Source: Haloarcula regularis (GTDB lineage: Archaea; Halobacteriota; Halobacteria; Halobacteriales; Haloarculaceae). From it: 64,000 nt of DNA. Positions 62,385 to 64,000 of this stretch are shown here, piece by piece. The stretch is from the NCBI RefSeq assembly GCF_029338315.1, contig NZ_CP119794.1, positions 2,728,001 to 2,792,000 of the forward strand, in the 5' to 3' direction. The notes beneath the pieces were generated by a model that saw nothing but the letters and a program-made list of their open reading frames with translations, was not told the origin of the DNA and ran no database searches. The translations under genes were made by a program, and so were the position numbers. How positions within the stretch are numbered: the first letter of the stretch is position 1; each line of letters opens with the position of its first letter.

Positions 62385-62470
62385 AGCGCCCGGAGCGGGA
62401 TTTGAACCTGAGGAAGACGGTCGGCCTCGCTTCGCTCGGCCGCTGCGGCTTCCAGGGTTCAAATCCGCTC
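62385..62470. repeat. Inverted and direct copies of the tRNA-Asp T-arm and acceptor
   Basis: Downstream of tRNA-Asp (minus strand), 62388-62408 repeats the last 21 bases of the tRNA (62543-62563) exactly, and 62454-62468 is a T-arm copy in inverted orientation. Between them lies CTCGCTTCGCTC. This is the same plan as beside tRNA-Arg. The rest of 62135-62541 has no supportable gene. Confidence 0.75.
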
Positions 62471-62541
62471 GTCTGCGTTTCACCGCTCACGGTGGCGAGC
62501 ACACGCTACGCGGTGCTCGCCGACTTGTTCGCGGTAGAAGA

Positions 62542-62614
62542 CGCCCGGAGCGGGATTTGAACCCGCGTCACGACCGTGACAGGGTCGTATGATGGGCCAC
62601 TACACCATCCGGGC
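62542..62614 (-). tRNA. tRNA-Asp (anticodon GTC)
   Basis: A 73-base cloverleaf on the minus strand: acceptor GCCCGGA/TCCGGGC, discriminator G, anticodon stem CGACC/GGTCG around CTGTCAC so GTC at 34-36, T-arm GCGGG-TTCAAAT-CCCGC. No intron and no encoded CCA. Copies of its 3' end occur downstream. Confidence 0.95.
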
Positions 62615-62815
62615 ACGCTGCCTTGCTGCACTTCGTGGTATCCCGGTGCTGGTATTAAGACTTTCCAAACGGAGGCGCCCTGTGACGGTACCCCGTGGCG
62701 GACCCAAACTTCTATGATGGCGCTGGGCCAACGGACTGGTACGTCGGTGTCCCACTGCCGGTGTCTCGTGTCGCCGGCAGGGGTCCAGTAGCCACGGCAG
62801 GCCGAGTTGGCAAGC

Positions 62816-62823
62816 GTTATATG
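62816..62823 (+). promoter_or_regulatory. TATA box of the RNA polymerase operon
   Basis: GTTATATG at 62816-62823 is the only good TATA box between tRNA-Asp and rpoH. Transcription from about 62848 would give a 5' leader of some 50 bases, unlike the leaderless genes of the window, leaving room for regulation. The rest of 62615-62900 holds no gene. Confidence 0.5.
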
Positions 62824-62900
62824 CGTCCCGACAATACCGACCTGTAGTATCTCGTGACAGCCACCTTCTCTAGCAGCAGGCCCCACGCACGCACACACAC

Positions 62901-63128
62901 ATGGTAGATGTAAGTCAACACGACCTCGTCCCCGACCACAGCGTCGTCGACGAGGACGACCTCGAGGCAGTGCTCGACGAGTACGACATCAAACGGACGG
63001 ACCTCCCGAAGATCAAACGTTCCGACCCGGCGTTGCCCGACGACGCCGAGGAAGGTGACGTGGTCCGTATCGTCCGCGACTCACGAACGACCGACCAGGC
63101 AATCGTCTATCGGCTGGTGGTGGAATAA
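62901..63128 (+). CDS. rpoH: RNA polymerase subunit H (Rpo5)
   Basis: A 75-residue archaeal polymerase subunit, homologous to the C-terminal part of eukaryotic RPB5. [42 protein letters not shown] and [23 protein letters not shown] are the family core. TAA overlaps the ATG of rpoB'' by one base. It forms the jaw near downstream DNA. Confidence 0.95.
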   Translation: MVDVSQHDLVPDHSVVDEDDLEAVLDEYDIKRTDLPKIKRSDPALPDDAEEGDVVRIVRDSRTTDQAIVYRLVVE

Positions 63129-64000
63129 TGGACACACAGGACCGACGCGCGATATCGCGCGAGTACTTCGCGAAGGAACGGCTCGCAGAACATCACTTCC
63201 GCTCGTTCAACGCCTTCCTCGACAGAGGGATGCAACAGGTCGTCGACGAGAAAGAGACCATCGAGACCGACATCGGCGACAAGGAGGGACAGGAACCGGT
63301 GTGGGTCGAACTCGGCGACGTCCGCGTCGTCACGCCCCGCGTCCGCGAGGCCGACGGGAGCGAGGAGCTCCTCTACCCCCAGGAGGCCCGCCTGCGCAAC
63401 ATCACCTACTCCGCGCCGGTGTTCATGGAGATGGCCATCGTCCGCGGGGGCGAGGAGGAACCCGAGGAGGTCGTCGACCGGACCGAGACCAAGATCGGGC
63501 GCATGCCCATCATGGTCGGCTCGAACAAGTGCAACATCGCGGGGTTCACCCGCGAGGAACTCATCGACATCGGCGAGGACCCCGCCGACCCCGGCGGCTA
63601 CTTCTGTGTCAACGGCTCCGAACGGGTGCTGATGACCAGCGAGGACCTCGCGCCGAACAAGATTCTGGCCGAGTACGACACCAAGTACGGCGACGAGGTC
63701 CAGGTCGCAAAGACCTTCTCCCAGCGCCGTGGCTACCGGGCCCTCGTGCTCTGTGAGCGGACCCGGGACGGCCTGCTCGAGGTCTCGTTCCCCTCCGTCT
63801 CGGGCAGCATCGACTTCGTGACGCTCGTGCGCGCACTCGGGCTGGAATCGGACGAGGAGATCGTCCACCGCGTCTCCGAGGACCCCGAGATCGTGAAGTT
63901 CATGCTCGAGAACTTAGAGGAAGCGGAGGTCCAGACGACCGAGGAGGCCATCGAGGCCCTCGGGAAACGCGTCGCCTCCGGCCAGGGCAAGAACTACCAG
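63128..64000 (+). CDS. rpoB2: RNA polymerase subunit B'' (Rpo2N), 3' end outside the window
   Basis: The first 291 residues of the N-terminal half of the split second-largest polymerase subunit. RRAISREYFAKERLAEHHFRSFNAFLDRGMQQVVDE, VRVVTPRVREADGSEELLYPQEARLRNITYSAPVFMEMA, GRMPIMVGSNKCNIAGF and GYFCVNGSERVLMTSEDLAPN are characteristic. The ATG overlaps the rpoH stop. Division into B'' and B' is the rule in haloarchaea. The frame is open to the window end. Confidence 0.95.
   Translation, partial: MDTQDRRAISREYFAKERLAEHHFRSFNAFLDRGMQQVVDEKETIETDIGDKEGQEPVWVELGDVRVVTPRVREADGSEELLYPQEARLRNITYSAPVFMEMAIVRGGEEEPEEVVDRTETKIGRMPIMVGSNKCNIAGFTREELIDIGEDPADPGGYFCVNGSERVLMTSEDLAPNKILAEYDTKYGDEVQVAKTFSQRRGYRALVLCERTRDGLLEVSFPSVSGSIDFVTLVRALGLESDEEIVHRVSEDPEIVKFMLENLEEAEVQTTEEAIEALGKRVASGQGKNYQ

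Noticed and set aside
62320..62592. ORFs reading through the tRNA-Asp copies
   Set aside because: Such peptides (for example GAGFEPE, RDLNPRHD) are known false products of tRNA T-arms.

Overview
The window is a GC-rich archaeal chromosome segment from a halophile (class Halobacteria, possibly Haloarculaceae-like; the genus cannot be fixed from sequence alone). Evidence: very acidic proteins, a doublet histone, an archaeal CCA-adding enzyme, RPA-type single-strand binding protein, the split RNA polymerase subunit B'', aIF1, MptD, F420 genes (CofE, Mer-like), Azf-type glucose-6-phosphate dehydrogenase, Tat and lipobox signals, a PGF-CTERM tail, and TATA boxes about 25 nt upstream of leaderless starts.

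Layout. 1-13 kb is core: cca (5' end missing), an HDAC-family/histone/RPA cluster, tRNA-Arg, a 7TM-ATP-grasp fusion, a PAS histidine kinase, azf, mptD and an ArfB-like creatininase. 13.1-18.1 kb is an accessory block of visibly lower GC beside tRNA-Phe (HTH regulator, methyltransferase, CPBP-like membrane protein, Tat serine hydrolase with a split membrane tail). 18.2-26 kb is mixed: three tandem cold-shock genes, a decayed nucleotidyltransferase, lipoproteins, a GST-like reductase and ribosomal protein L10e. 26.2-33.1 kb is another lower-GC accessory block: an EamA-type transporter, a MacB-like exporter (CARDB-type protein, ATPase, two FtsX permeases), and a TnpB element flanked by identical 20-bp repeats, beside a 5'-truncated gene. 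33-45 kb returns to core (RimK-like ligase, Hsp20, gap, SUI1 paralogue, pgk, riboflavin synthase, PrsW, pdxT, hisE). 44-58 kb carries surface proteins with repeats, a NOG1-type GTPase, a Ca/Na exchanger, SIMPL and DUF389 proteins, engB, aIF1 and a MoxR-DUF58-transglutaminase operon. 58-64 kb has Mer-like/cofE, a phosphodiesterase, tRNA-Asp and rpoH-rpoB''.

A general property matters for every reader: about ten genes, including essential ones (L10e, pgk, engB), are each broken by one apparent single-base indel, several in G/C homopolymers. This looks like uncorrected sequencing error rather than gene death, so I annotate across the shifts.

The least explained structures are a shared inverted-T-arm cassette downstream of both tRNA-Arg and tRNA-Asp, the TnpB element with its repeated hairpins, a run of four hairpins behind engB, ten-bp periodic repeats upstream of a membrane-HTH/surface-protein pair, and a 42-bp duplication that multiplies the start codon of the transglutaminase gene.
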